Shown here piece by piece: positions 1 to 10,985 of a stretch of DNA of 64,000 bases; the first letter of the stretch is position 1; each line of letters opens with the position of its first letter. A model generated the notes under the pieces. It saw nothing but the letters and a program-made list of their open reading frames with translations. It did not search any database and was not told the DNA's origin. Where the stretch lies: the NCBI GenBank assembly GCA_026018925.1, contig JAKSZU010000004.1, forward strand, positions 15,268,964-15,332,963. Direction: 5' to 3'. This stretch comes from Tupaia tana. Its lineage: Eukaryota; Chordata; Mammalia; Scandentia; Tupaiidae. The position numbers and the translations under genes were made by a program.

Positions 1-396
1 GGAAGTTGGGACAAACTAGCTGGCTTCAGGGAGGCATATCCCAATAAAGCAGAGGACAGGAGCAGAGGGCAGTCTCTGAGGCTGCCCGAGTGTCAGCACC
101 TTCCCTCTCTGTCCGATTCATATCCTGGAGCTCCTGATTTCCTTGGTCTCAGGCTTGCTGAAAGAATCTGTTCTAACCCATAGAGCCCCTTTACCACGTA
201 CCGCTAAGGGGCCTCACTTACTTATCTACCATCTCCTTAGGAGCGTTCCTTCCTGAACCCTTGGTGTGGAAAAGGGTTTGAAGTGCTGAGATTGCCTTGT
301 CCTGTCTTGGACTTCTCTTAAACTGTCAAGGTCATTTTGTCCCTTCAGAAAAAGTGATAGGAGTTTCGGGGGTTTTTATTTGTTTGTTTTTGTTTT
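1..396. other. Intronic sequence, nothing recognised
   Basis: No repeat or exon is recognised here. Confidence 0.5.
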
Positions 397-601
397 TTAA
401 GAGCAATTTTTGCTATAGGGTGTTTGTGCTTGCCAGAGAGATGGTCATACTGCAGTCCCTTCTCCTCCAGTCTCCTTGGGATTTTGGGCATGCACACATA
501 AGTGCCCAGAGTGAGTTTGAAGCTGCCGGGTCCAGGACTCAAACCATGGTCAACCATGTGAGAATACAGCGACATAACCATTACACCAACTGCTGTCCCC
601 A
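397..601 (-). mobile_element. SINE-L, diverged
   Basis: Read on the minus strand it has the full order head, palindrome-bearing body, TATAGCAAAA end. It is CpG-poor and substituted, so an older copy. Confidence 0.8.
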
Positions 602-1344
602 GTGATAAGAGTTTCTAACGTGGAAGGGCTGAAAGGAAGACTGCTCAGGACCCTCTGGGTGCCAGAAAATACCACTGAGACCACCAGGGGAGCCTTAGGG
701 GTGGTCTCTAGGGGTGGGTTCCACTCGCTGGGGAAAGGACTTTGCTCCTCTCCCTTAGAAGGCTGAGGTTAGGGCACACAATGTGCTTGCAAAGGAATGC
801 TGAGAAACAGCTGGCCCAAAGTAAATCCAGGATATGTGGGTTTTCTGCTCCATTCTTTTCTAACGTGAGCAAGCCTAGCTCAGCTCCTCGTGTAAAGCAG
901 GAGCTGTGCTGGCTGAGTACTGGTGCTCAGATAGAGATCTCTTTGTCTGGGGGCTGCCTTCTGAATTGACTCCAAATACTTTGCTTCCTGCAGCTATTTA
1001 TTGAGCACGTCTGAAGTGTCTGGCACTGTATGCTATGTTCTTACACATGTGTTTGCAAGCCTCCACAACCCAGGCCCCTGGCCTAGACACTCAAGTTCTC
1101 CTTGACTTGTATGTAGGTTTCTTTTACTTTTTCTAATTGAAAGTACTATAAACATGTGGCTTCAAAACAAAATAAAACAAAAAAGAACAAAATAAAGGAG
1201 GATATACTGCCATTCCAGACTCCTTCCCTTAGATAGCCAATATTACCAAAAATGGGAACGTACTGTATTTATTGCTTTTTACTCTTAATGGTGTACATTA
1301 GAGATTATTCTGTTGCCATGGTGTGTGAATTCATACCACTTTTC
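602..1344. other. Intronic sequence, mostly unassigned
   Basis: No exon is seen. A short MIR/L2-like piece (ATTTATTGAGCACG...GGCACTGTATGC) lies at about 990-1035. The AT-rich part from about 1130 could be decayed LINE, but I cannot place it. Confidence 0.4.
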
Positions 1345-1564
1345 TAAAAATTTTTAAATTTTATTTTAGTTTTATTATTTTTAAATTTTTATTTATTTAT
1401 TTTTTAAATCTGCAATAGGGTATGTGTACTCACCAGAGAGAAATAGATAGATAGATAGGTAGAGAGACAGAAAGTGAAAAAGCAAGCCATAAGGTCTGAG
1501 ACTCGAACCATAGTTGGCCATATGGGAGTCTAGTGCCTCAACCATCATGCCATACGCTGGCCCT
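1345..1564 (-). mobile_element. SINE-S
   Basis: Antisense copy with a TTTATTTTATTTA tail, a GATAGATA expansion in the CT-rich tract and the head ending CATACGCTGGCCC. First of four SINEs in a row. Confidence 0.75.
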
Positions 1565-1736
1565 TTTTTTTTTAATTATTCATTTAATTTTATTTGTTAT
1601 TATTTCAACTCACCAGAGAGATAGAGAGATACAGAGAGAGAGAAAGTGAGAAAGCAAGCTGCCAGGTCTGGGACTCAGACCATGGTTGGCCATGTGAGAG
1701 TCCAGCACCTTAACTACTGTGCCACATGTGGGCCCC
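1565..1736 (-). mobile_element. SINE-S
   Basis: Abuts the preceding copy. AT-rich tail, GAGAGA tract, CAGGTCTGGGACTC and a head ending ATGTGGGCCC are visible in reverse. Confidence 0.75.
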
Positions 1737-1744
1737 TCCCTTAT

Positions 1745-1989
1745 TATTTTTTAATTTACTATAGGGCACATGTGTTCTCCAGAGAGAGACAGAAAGAGAG
1801 AGAGATAAAAAATGAGAAACCACGCCTCAAGGGAGATGGCCATACCATAACCCCTTATCTTCTATTCTCTCAGAATTTAAGACATGCACATACACATGCC
1901 TGTCATGTTTTTCAAGCTTCTGGACTTGAACTACACAGCTGGCAATGTGAGATCCATCCACCTTAACCACCACTCAACCTGGCTGGCCC
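1745..1989 (-). mobile_element. SINE-L, diverged
   Basis: Reverse copy starting CTATAGGGCACATGTG and ending with the head complement CTGGCTGGCCCC. CpGs are decayed. Confidence 0.75.
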
Positions 1990-1995
1990 CAATAT

Positions 1996-2258
1996 ATATG
2001 TATTTTTAAATTTTCATTTAATTTTATTTATTTTAAACTTTTTGTTATAGAGCATGTGCATTTGCCAGAGAGTGAGAGAGAGAGAAAAGTGAAAAAGCAA
2101 CCCCATGGGGGGATGGCTATGCCTCCTTCCTTGTCTCAAGAGTTGGCCATGTATGTACATGCACCTGACATGTTTCTCAAGCTGTTGGGTCTAGGACTCA
2201 AACCAAACAGTCAGACCTGTGAGATCCAGACCCTTAAACACCACTCCACTGACCGGCT
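1996..2258 (-). mobile_element. SINE-L, diverged
   Basis: Fourth consecutive antisense SINE. It begins with an AT-rich tail of SINE-S type but has the SINE-L body (CCCCATGGGGGGATGG), so it is either a hybrid form or a SINE-L next to a tail remnant. Confidence 0.7.
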
Positions 2259-2289
2259 CCATCTCACAATGATTGCATAATATACAATT

Positions 2290-2821
2290 TGAAGGTATCA
2301 TCATTTTATTAAAAGTAAGGTTTATTGAAGTCTGACTTACATGTAATAAAATGTACCTTTTAGTTTAGATGTATGCGTTTTAACCACCACCAGCACAACT
2401 AACATATTTCTATCACCTTGAAAAGTTTCCTTGTGCTCCTTTGCAGTTAGTTAACCCCCTCTCCCAACCTTCAACTTCTGGCAATCACTGATCTGTTTTC
2501 TGTCCCTGTGTTTCAAAATGGTATATAAATGGGATCATTTAGTATACAGCTGTTCAAGTCTGTTTCTTTTATTTAGTATAATGCATTTGTGATTCATGAC
2601 AGTGTTGTGTGTCAGCTGTTTATTACTTTTTAATGCTGAGTAGTATTTCATCATATGGCTGTAACACAGACTGTTTATACACTTAAAGATTGAAAGACAT
2701 AATGGGTTAATTCCAATTTGGGGCAATTATAAATAAAACCTCTATGAGTACAGTGGTGTTTTGTGTGAACATACATTATTTGTTTGGTCCCTAATCACAA
2801 GTAATAGGTTGTTACGTATGT
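2290..2821 (-). mobile_element. Old L1 3'-end fragment (antisense)
   Basis: Reads as the reverse complement of the mammalian L1M 3' region: GGGATCATTTAGTATACAGC, then TTTAGTATAATGCATTTGTG, TGAGTAGTATTTCATCATAT and ATTATAAATAAAACCTCTATG. The subfamily cannot be told by eye. Confidence 0.55.
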
Positions 2822-2977
2822 ACTTCTTTATTTTAAATTATAATTATTATTTTCTTTGCTATCGCTGCTCATCAGAGAGAGAGAAAGTGCGGAAGCAAGC
2901 TGCCAGGTCTGGGACTTGAACCACATTTGGCCACGCGCGAGTCCAGGGCCTTAACCACCACACCACCAGCTGACCCA
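2822..2977 (-). mobile_element. SINE-S
   Basis: Antisense copy, tail TTTATTTTAAATT, head complement ending CCACCAGCTGACCCA. It sits at the junction of two old L1 fragments. Confidence 0.75.
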
Positions 2978-3234
2978 CTTCTTGCTTTTTTTTTATCTAA
3001 TCTGACAATGTCTGCCTTTTATTGGAGTGTTTAATGACATTTACATATCATTTCCATTTCATGTAATTATCAGTATTGTTGGGTTTAAATCTACTGTGTT
3101 ATTATTAGTCTCCTGTTTGTTTCGTTTTTCCTTTAATTTTCTGCCTCGTTTTAGATTGGTTTAGTATTTTACAGTTTCATTTTACCTCCACTGTTGGCTT
3201 AATAGCTATATCTCTTTGTTTTATATTTTTATGA

Positions 3235-3705
3235 TTGTTCTAGAGTTATACACCCAAGTTCATAGCATTATTCATAATTGTCAAAAGGCAAAAACAACCC
3301 AAGTGTCCGTCAGTAGATTAAGGGATAAACAGAATACAGTGTGTCCATACAGTAGAGTATTATTCAACCTGAAAAAAGAAGCAAATTATGACACGTTACA
3401 ACACAAACAAACCTGAGGACATTATGTTAAGTGAAATGAGCAAGTCACAAGAGGACAAATGGGTGAAGTGAGATGCTCAGAATAGTCACAATTATAGGAA
3501 GAAGAATAGTGATCATTGTGTTCCGGGAGAGGGAGGAATGGGGAGTCACTGTTTCGTAGATACAGAGTTTCAGTTTTGTGAGATGAAAAAGACTTCTAGA
3601 TATTGGTTGTACAGTAAATGCATTTAATATTACTGAGCTGTGCACTAAAATATTAGTAAGCCGTTAAGTTTTATGCTATGTGTATTTTACAGTTTTAACA
3701 AATTT
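3235..3705 (+). mobile_element. Old L1 3'-end fragment
   Basis: Sense-strand L1M-type 3' end: CATTATTCATAATTGTCAAA, AAACAACCCAAGTGTCCGTC, AGAGTATTATTCAACC, GGGAGTCACTG and GTGCACTAAAATATTAGTAA all occur in the expected order. It lies inside the L1-like sequence at 3005-5725. Confidence 0.65.
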
Positions 3706-4176
3706 TAATGAGGAGGAAAGTCTTCTATTTACCTACACACTTTACTTCTGCTCTTTTTTTCTTTCTTTCTTTGTGTAAATACATATTTTTATCTGGTGTT
3801 CTTTTTCTTCTGCCTGAAGAACTTGTTTTAACATTTCTTGTTGGGCAGGTCTGATGGCAGTGAAGTCTTTCTGCTTTGGTTTAACTTTAAAAGCCTTTAT
3901 TAAACCTCCAGTATGAAATTTGTTTGTTTGGCTTTAAGATACTTAAAAGGCGTAGTTCAATTTCTTTTGGATTACATAGTTTTGATGAAAAGTCTTCTGT
4001 CCTTCTTCTCTTTATACCTTTGTATGTAGTACAGTTGACCTGTGAACAACACAGGGATTAGGGACAGTTTCTGCACAGTCAGATCTGCATATAACTTTTG
4101 ACCCCTCCAAAACTTAACTACTGATATCCTACTATTGATTGGAAGCATTACCAATATAAACAGTTGGTTAGCATAT

Positions 4177-4482
4177 TTTTTTTTTGTTGTTTTTTTTGTT
4201 TGTTTGGTTGGTTTTTTTACTTTTTTTTGGAGAGGTTTTTTTGCTATAGGGCGCGTGTGCTCGCCAGACAGACAGAGAGACATAGAGACAGAAAGCGAGA
4301 AATCACCCCCCAGGGGGGATGGTCACGCCGCAATCCCTTCTCCTCCATTCTCCTCTCGGGATCTTGGGCACGCACGCACACGTACCCAGCGTGAGTTTTA
4401 AGCCACCGGGTCCGGAACGCGAACCGTGGTCAACTACGTGGGAGTCCAGTGACATAGCCATTACGCTAACTGCTGGTTCCCC
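4177..4482 (-). mobile_element. SINE-L, CpG-rich, variant B box
   Basis: Antisense copy inserted in the Tigger-type MITE. The duplicated target AGCATAT is at 4170-4176 and 4483-4489. The B-box position reads TTCGCG on its own strand and the 5' end is GGGAACCAGCAG. Confidence 0.9.
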
Positions 4483-4575
4483 AGCATATGTTTTATATGA
4501 TATATGTATTATGTACTATATTCTTACAAAAAAGTAAGCTAGAGGAAAGAAAATATTATTAAGAAAAGTATAAGG

Positions 4576-4834
4576 CAGACCAGCAGATGGCACAATGGTT
4601 GTGTTGCTGGACTCCCACATGGCCAACTACAGTTCAAGTCCCAGACCTGGTTGCTTAAAACTCATGCCCAGCGCATGTGCTTGCATGCCCAAAATCCCAA
4701 GAGGACAATGGAGGAGAAGAGATTGTGGCATGGCCATCCCGCCTGAGGGGTGATTTTTCACTTTTTGTCTCTCTGTCTCCCTCTTTCTCTCTCTCTCTCC
4801 AGCAAGCACACATGCCCTATAGCAAAAATCTCTA
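4576..4834 (+). mobile_element. SINE-L
   Basis: Sense copy, also in the MITE. The target duplication is GAAAAGTATAAGG (4563-4575) and GAAAAGTAGAAGG (4835-4847), one mismatch. It has the older CAGATGGCACAATGG head. Confidence 0.9.
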
Positions 4835-4949
4835 GAAAAGTAGAAGGAAGAGAAAATATATTTACAGTATTTATTCGGGGAAAAAATACACGAGTGGACT
4901 CCCACTGTTCAAATCTGTGTTGTTCAAGGATCAACTATATTTCCTTTTT

Positions 4950-5214
4950 TCTTTTCTTTTCTTTTTTTTTTTTTCCCGCTTTATCAGAGGGCTCATGACC
5001 TCATCAGAGACAGGCAAACAGAACACACACACTTCGTTCTCACTGGGAATGGTCTCGTCACAATCCCTTCCCCTCCATTTCTTCATCCTGTTAAAGTTGT
5101 GAGTATACACATGTACCTAGCATGTTTTTCAAGCCTCTGGTCTGGAACTCAAACCATGGGCTTGGCCATATGGTATACAGCTGCTTTAACCACCAAACCA
5201 TGGAGCCAGCCCCC
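4950..5214 (-). mobile_element. Old SINE of the same superfamily
   Basis: Starts with a long T run. The palindrome is lost, CAATCCCTTCCCCTCCAT is kept, and the head complement ends GAGCCAGCCCCCC. Confidence 0.6.
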
Positions 5215-5364
5215 CTATTTCCATTTCCTTCTGTCTGTTTTTTGACATTTGTTTCTTTATCACTGGTTTTCTGCAGCTTGATTATGATACAACTTGTGGT
5301 TTTCTCTTCCTTTATTGTGGCTTAGGGTTTATTTAGCTCCTTGAATCTATGAGTTCATTGTTTT

Positions 5365-5628
5365 TTGTTTTTGTTTTTTTTTGAGAGGTTTTTGCTATAG
5401 GGCACATGCACTTGCCAGAGAGACAGAGAGAGAGAGAGACAGAAAGCAAGAAATCACCCCCCAGGGGGTATGGCCACGCCGCAATCCCTTCTTCTCCATT
5501 CTCTTCTCAGGATCTTGGGCACGCACACACACGTGTCCGGCGTGAGTTTAAGCCACCAAATCCGAGACTCGAACCGCAGTTGACTACATGGGAGTCCAGC
5601 AACGTAGCCATTAGGCCATCTGCTGGTC
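5365..5628 (-). mobile_element. SINE-L
   Basis: Complete antisense copy, GAGAGGTTTTTGCTATAGGG through CATCTGCTGGTCC. It seems to have cut off the left end of a mariner-type MITE at 5629. Confidence 0.85.
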
Positions 5629-5667
5629 CAGGAAAGTCATGACTTTAGTGACTTTTTCAACAACCTA
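5629..5667. mobile_element. Mariner-type MITE remnant
   Basis: AGGAAAGTCATGAC and GACTTTTTCAACAACCTA match the two ends of the MITE at 58487-58542 (AGAAAAGTCATGAT and GACTTTTCCAACAACCCA). The left terminus is missing next to the SINE. Confidence 0.45.
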
Positions 5668-5725
5668 ATAGATAAGTTTCATCAGAAAGAAATAAAGATC
5701 TCAGAGTATATCATAGTACACTTTG

Positions 5726-5981
5726 TTTTTTTTAACTTGCCATAGGGCAGGTGGACAGAGAGAGGCAGAGAAAAAGAGAGGGAGAAAGCACCCTGGGTGT
5801 GTGGGGAGGCAGGGCAGGGATGGCCATGCTGCAGTCCCTTCTCTTCCATTCTCCTGTGAGGATTGTGAGCATGCACGCACATGTGCCTGGTGTTTCTCAA
5901 GCTGCCGGGTCCTGGATGCAAACTGTAAAGTGGGCCACGTAAGATTCAATTACCCCCTCCCACACACCACCAGCTGGCCCT
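5726..5981 (-). mobile_element. SINE-L, diverged
   Basis: Antisense. The body has GCAGGGATGGCCATGCTGCA in place of the palindrome, and the head complement ends CACCACCAGCTGGCCC. Confidence 0.7.
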
Positions 5982-6284
5982 ATACGCAAATATTCTAAAT
6001 GTTGGTTTAAAGAAAAAATATAACCCATCAAACTTTATTTGACACACCCCATTTTCCTGACAGTGCTCTTCTTCATATACTTGAGTGACTTTTTATGCCT
6101 TGGTGAAAGACATGATTGAACAGCATGTCTCTTAGATAGTGGCCTGTAGGACTAGTCGGTACTGGGGAAAAGTGTGGCCTCTACAAGCCAATCCTTGGCC
6201 AGCCATTGAGCAGAAAGCAGAGCCCTGATCCGTGCAGTGGCCATTCTGCAGGGCCCTAACGGCGGCCGCCACAACCATAGTTAA
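5982..6284. other. Intronic sequence, nothing recognised
   Basis: No repeat is named. A GCGGCCGC octamer lies at 6262-6269 without CpG-island context. Confidence 0.5.
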
Positions 6285-6510
6285 TATCTACTGAGCATTT
6301 ACTTTCTGTCAGCCTCTGTGCAATACTTGTTCCTGTTTCTTCTACTTTAATCCTCCCAACAATCATGAGATAGGTATCGTTACTAGTCCAGTTTTAAATA
6401 TGAGGAAATGGAGGCAGAGAGAGTCAAATGATTTATTTAAGTCACACAGATGGGTAGTAACCAGACTGAGTTTTGAACCTAAGAACTCTTAACTACAGAG
6501 CCACATGCCT
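6285..6510 (-). mobile_element. MIR
   Basis: Antisense MIR signature in order: TACTGAGCATTTACTTTCTG, TTTAATCCTCCCAACAATCA, GATAGGTATCGTTACTAG, AAATGAGGAAATGGAGGC, TAAGTCACACAGATGGGTAG, TTTTGAACCTAAGAACTC. Confidence 0.75.
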
Positions 6511-7122
6511 GACCACTGCAGAAGTGTGGAAAACCACACTTCACTTGAGATGCACTTTGCTTCAGGAAGGCCAGGGTGTGTGGTGTGTATCTACAGTTGT
6601 GCGTCTGTGATTCTCGTCCTGCTAAGGAACATGGTCCAAGCTGGCTGAGTGTCCCAGAGTACAAGGATGGCTGTTGAAACCTTGCAGAGCTCCCTAAGAC
6701 AGGAAGTCTGGAGCGTTGACACAGAGTCCCAGCTGCCTGTTTAGGGACCCTTGCGTGAGAAGGTACAGGAGGCCTATTGCACTGCCCCAGGGGCTTTGAA
6801 AGCTTGTGGGCTCTTGGCCAGAGTGGTTGGGTATCTGGTATCCCCACATTCCAAAGCTCCTCCCCCTCTGCCCTTCCAAAGAAAGATCTTGGGATTCTTT
6901 TTTTTTTTTTTTAATTGCTACAACACTAGGGAGGGGTGATAAGATCGACAGGCATCCTTACTAAGCTTTGTCCCATACCATAAACTACAGAGAATAAAGA
7001 ACTGTCAGCTTCTGAAAAATCATTGTCTTTCCAGACTGGAAACGAGTTTGACACTCCCACCCCTATCCACAATAAAAATGTTTGAATGACTCGTTATTAA
7101 TAATTTCTTTGCTTTCTTGTGT
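6511..7122. other. Intronic sequence, nothing recognised
   Basis: A T run at 6899-6912 and otherwise no named repeat or exon. The opposite strand has a 122-codon open frame (6479-6847) without any recognisable domain. Confidence 0.45.
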
Positions 7123-7406
7123 CCTTTTTTTTTTTTTTTTTTTTTTACTTTTTTTGAGTTTTTGCTACAAGGCATGTACACTCACCTGAGGGAGGGAGGG
7201 AGGGAGGGAGGGAGAGAGAGAGAGAGAGAGAGAGAGCAAGAAATCACCCCCCACCCAGGGCCTTCTCCTCTACTCTCCCCTCAGGACCTTAAGCACACAC
7301 ACACATGAGCCTAGCATGATTCTCATGTCACCAGGTCTGGGACTTGAACCAGTCAGCCAGCCATGTGGGATCCAGTGCCTTAGTCTGCACGCCACCTGCT
7401 GGCCCT
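7123..7406 (-). mobile_element. SINE-L with GGGA/GA expansion
   Basis: Antisense copy. Its CT-rich tract has expanded to (GGGA)n then (GA)n at 7187-7236, and the palindrome region is reduced to CCCCCCACCCAGGG. Confidence 0.75.
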
Positions 7407-8108
7407 AACTCTTCAAACTCTGTGTAGTCTAGCTTTTATTCTTATCCTCCTCTGCTTTTGTGCAGATCATTAAAGAACATGAACTGACAAATCCATCCCA
7501 TGAATAGACCTTGTCTTTTTATGGGGTCTCAGAAGCATTTGGCAATATGGATCTCTTCCTTCATTTTTAATTTTCTTATTAATTCTTTGTCCAAACTCCC
7601 TTCTGATTCTTCTCCTACCTCTGTTACTATTCCTTGTCTCTATTGCAAGCTTTGCTGTGCCCCTTTGAGTGTTACTGTTTAGAGGGTTTGATTCCAGCCC
7701 TTCTCCCTTCTCGCTTCTCCCTTCTCCGCTTCAGCTAACACCTGTGTGCAGATGACTCACAGATCTGTCAGTAGCCCAGATCTCTGCTGGTCTCTAAACC
7801 CAAATCCCAGCTTCCTGCTGGATTGCTCCACTTACACAGCTCCAAGGCATCTCAGAATCAGTGTGTCCACCTCATAGAATTCCCATAAATCTGATCAATC
7901 CTTGTTGCCCGTTTCAGTAAGTGATACCACTATCCCAAACTGGGCATCTGAGTGATTCTTTCTCCTTCCTCTCTCAACCAAATAACCAGCCAGCTGTCAA
8001 GTCCTGACACTTCTGTAACATCCCTTCCCCGAAGCCAGCCCCTTCTCCCTGGTCTTACTCTCCAGCCTCCACCACCTCTTCAGAAACCTGGAACAGTGTC
8101 ATTTCCTT
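7407..8108 (+). mobile_element. Probable old LINE fragment
   Basis: Pieces such as CAGATGACTCACAGATCTGT, CATCTGAGTGATTCTTTCTC and GTCAAGTCCTGACACTTC resemble ancient LINE ORF2-derived sequence in sense orientation. I could not assign L1 or L2. It appears to resume after the SINE, to about 8690. Confidence 0.35.
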
Positions 8109-8120
8109 CACGTCACTATT

Positions 8121-8392
8121 TTTTTTTTTTTTTTTTTTTGGAGAGGTTTTTCGCTATAGGGCGCGTGCGCTCGCCAGACAGACAGAGAGAGACATAGAGA
8201 CAGAAAGCGAGAAATCACCCCCCAGGGGGGATGGTCACGCCGCAATCCCTTCTCCTCCATTCTCCTCTCGGGATCTTGGGCACGCACGCACACGCGCCCG
8301 GCGTGAGTTGTAAGCCACCGGGTCTGAGATGCGAACCGCAGTCGACTACGTGGGAGTCCAGCGACATAGCCATTACGCTAACTGCTGGTTCC
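8121..8392 (-). mobile_element. SINE-L, young, variant B box
   Basis: Antisense copy, CpG-rich (GGGCGCGTGCGCTCGCCAG). The target repeat CACGTCACTATT is at 8109-8120 and 8393-8404. The head complement carries GATGCGAACCGC, the altered B-box form, and ends GGTTCC. Confidence 0.93.
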
Positions 8393-8690
8393 CACGTCAC
8401 TATTTTTTCACACTCAGATTTCTCCCGTCCCTTAAACAATCGCCACATGTCTCTGCTGTCCTCTCACCCTGATGACAGTTGTTACCATGGCATTCATGCA
8501 CCAAAGCTGGAGCTTTGGCATTGCATAGGATACATCAAACCTCTCCCCTTGACAAGCTCACGTTCCAGTGGTGATGCAGATAACCTGTCCTTCTAGAACG
8601 TCACATTTTAGAACCCTTACTGTGTGTCAGCACTGTGTATTCAGTACGTCGTCAGCTTTTTTATCTTTTAGAATTATTTCTTTTATTCGT
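8393..8690. other. Intronic sequence, nothing further recognised
   Basis: Continues the LINE-like sequence upstream of the SINE for an unclear distance. There is no exon. Confidence 0.4.
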
Positions 8691-8691
8691 T

Positions 8692-8945
8692 TTTGGGGTT
8701 TTTTTGAGAGGGTGCATGCTATAGGGTGCATGTGATGCCAGAAAGGCAGAGAGACAGAAAGCAAGAAATTATCCCCCTGGGGGGATGGCCATGCTGCAAT
8801 CCCTTCTCCTCCATTCTCCTCTTGGGATCTTGGGCACGCACTCACACGCGCCCGGCGTGAGTTTAAGCCACCGAGTCCGGGACTTGAACCATGGTTGACT
8901 ACATGGGAGCCCAGCAACATAGCCATTACACTAACTGCTGATCCC
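8692..8945 (-). mobile_element. SINE-L
   Basis: Antisense copy, CCCCCTGGGGGGATGG intact. The head complement ends TAACTGCTGATCCC. Confidence 0.88.
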
Positions 8946-9093
8946 ATGTTATTATTATTTTTAATTTGTCCCAAGAGAAAAAGGGAAAATGAGAGAGAGA
9001 AAACGAGGAAGCAAGCGACTAGGTTCATTACTTGAACCGTGGTTAACCATTTGGGAATTCAGTACCTTAACCACGAGGCCACCTGCCAGCCCC
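8946..9093 (-). mobile_element. SINE-S
   Basis: Directly follows the SINE-L. AATTTGTCCCAAGAGA tail, CTTGAACCGTGGTTAACC, head complement CCACCTGCCAGCCCC. Confidence 0.8.
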
Positions 9094-9600
9094 ATTCAGC
9101 TTTTTTTTAACAACTCTGTGAAATGCATGTTGCTGTACAACATGTATACATGTTACATGTTACAGTGTACTGTAAGAAGCTGTAACTTGCCAAGAACACA
9201 GTAGCACAGAGCCAGGAATCAGACCCACCAATACCTTCCCGCACTTCCTGTCCTGAATCACGGCTCTCAGCTGTGTACCCACAGGGGAGTGAGATTCCTT
9301 CTATTTGGAGATGGCTTACATGTTTTGTAAAGGTGTTCCCTGTAGTAAAATCCCTTGGTGCTGTGCTTTCCGGGCAGGGCGCTCGGTAACTGAAGCTTCC
9401 CTGCACGTTGTACGAGGGTCGGTAACTCGCGTGGACTAGACAGACTGATCGCCTGTCCTCCACCTGGTCTCCAGCCCAAAGCTGGAGGAATTGCCATCCA
9501 AGTCCTCCTGGTTTCTGTGCCAGCAGGGTTTTCTTGGTTTGTTCTTTAGCATCAGGCATTCTGACTTCTCTGGGAACCAGCTCATGTTCTGCTTTTGTTT
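9094..9600. other. Intronic sequence, nothing recognised
   Basis: Mixed-composition sequence without a named repeat. The minus strand has a 150-codon open frame (9107-9559) with no domain I recognise. Confidence 0.45.
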
Positions 9601-9853
9601 TATTTTATTTATTTTTAAGAGAGATTTTTGCTGTAGGGTGCATGTGTTTGCCAGAGAAACAGAGAAAGACAGAGAGAAAAAAAGAAATTACTCCCTAGGG
9701 GGACAGCCACACCCCAATCCCTTCTCCTCTCGAAATTTTGAGCACACATGCACACACACCCAGCATGAGTTTCAAGTGCCAGATCTGGAACTCGAACTGT
9801 AGTCAGCCATATGAGAGTCCAGCACTTTAACCACTATGCCACCTGTTGTCCCC
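9601..9853 (-). mobile_element. SINE-L, diverged
   Basis: Antisense copy with CTCCCTAGGGGGACAGCC at the palindrome and the head complement ending CCACCTGTTGTCCC. Confidence 0.8.
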
Positions 9854-10429
9854 TTTAAATTGGCTCCACAGTTTGCCTTAGCTTTACTTCTGCCTTCTCC
9901 ATTTTCGACAGAACTCAGCCACCGCCCAGTGCCCTGTATCCCTATACCCCGTCTCCTGCCATCATACACCCCGTCTCCTGCCGTCATACGTAGGGCTGTG
10001 AGAGATGGCCAGAAGTTGTATTTTCCTAGGAAACTTCCTCAGATGATGAGGGCCCCACGTTCTTTGCACAGGTGCGTATTACAGAGCTGCTGGTCGAGCT
10101 TTCCCTAGTTCTAGGTGCATCCACTGCAGAAGTGCTGGCCTCGGCCTGCTCACTTCTCCTGTGGTACCAGAGGGCGCCTCTTCTCCTACCCAGACAGGAC
10201 CTGAGGAGCCACGTCTTCTCCCCTAACTTCTCCCTGAAAGTGAGCACCTGGCCACGGCCTTGGTAAACAGCCCATGTGGGGCATCAGTCACTTTGGAGTG
10301 TGTGTGTGCCGTGGAGTCAAAAAACGATGTCTGTGGTCTGCAATAAGATGTTTGAGAATCTGGGAATAAGGTTTTGGAAACACTTATAGCGGTTAGAATA
10401 AGCTTATGTTGGTGAATATAATACCTTTT
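9854..10429. other. Intronic sequence, nothing recognised
   Basis: A short tandem duplication, CATACACCCCGTCTCCTGCC, sits around 9949-9985. No exon or named transposon. Confidence 0.45.
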
Positions 10430-10711
10430 TTTTTCTTTTTTCTTTTTTTTTTTTTTTTTTTGAGAGGTTTTCGCTATAGGGCACGTGCGCTCGCCAGACA
10501 GACAGAGAGACATAGAGACAGAAAGCGAGAAATCACTCCCCAGGGGGGATGATCATGCCACAATCCCTTCTCCTCCATTCTCCTCTCGGGATCTTGGGCA
10601 CGCATGCACACGCGCCCGGCGTGAGTTCTAAGACACCGGGTCTGGGACGCGAACTGTGGTCGACTACATGGGAGTCCAGCGACATAGCCATTACGCTAAC
10701 TGCTGGTTCCC
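10430..10711 (-). mobile_element. SINE-L, variant B box
   Basis: Antisense copy with GACGCGAACTGTGG. An AATACYTTTTTTTT target repeat is at its left edge and again at about 10711. Confidence 0.88.
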
Positions 10712-10715
10712 AATA

Positions 10716-10985
10716 CTTTTTTTTTTTTAGGAAGATTTTTTGCTTTAGGGCATGTGCACTAGCTGGAGAGGCAGAAACAGACAAGAGAGACAAAAGGTAA
10801 GAAATCATCTCCACCAGGGGGGATTTCCATGCCATAATCCCTTCCCCTCCATTCTCCTCTCAGGATTTTCAGGATGCATACATACACACCTGGCATGAAT
10901 TTTAAGTCAGCGGGTCCAAGACTTGAACTTTGGTCGACTACGTGGGAATCCAGCAACGTAACCATTATACCATCTGCTGGTCCCA
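10716..10985 (-). mobile_element. SINE-L, diverged
   Basis: Antisense copy immediately after the previous one, so the younger copy landed in or beside its T-rich tail. Older head ACCATCTGCTGGTCCC. Confidence 0.82.

Larger units (their letters stand above)
4032..4937. mobile_element. Tigger-type (MER8-like) MITE split by two SINEs
   Basis: The left end CAGTTGACCTGTGAACAAC (4032 on) and right end TTGTTCAAGGATCAACTA (to 4937) are imperfect inverted repeats flanked by TA on both sides (4030-4031, 4938-4939). The internal pieces AAAACTTAACTACTGATA and TACAAAAAAGTAAGCTAGAG follow the non-autonomous pogo/Tigger element I recall as MER8. After removing the SINEs at 4177-4482 and 4576-4834 it is about 340 bp. 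Confidence 0.75.
3005..5725. mobile_element. Old L1-derived sequence, interrupted
   Basis: Segments 3005-3235, 3715-4030, 5215-5360 and possibly 5668-5725 match, in order, a well-known old L1-type stretch. Examples are CTGCCTTTTATTGGAGTGTT, GCCTGAAGAACTTGTTTTAA, TTTATCACTGGTTTTCTGCA and CTCCTTGAATCTATGAGTTC. Another L1 3' end, a Tigger-like MITE and several SINEs split it. I am unsure of the strand and subfamily. Confidence 0.5.

Noticed and set aside
6240-6290. CpG island or promoter around GGCGGCCGCC
   Set aside because: Only one GC-rich decamer in otherwise CpG-poor sequence.
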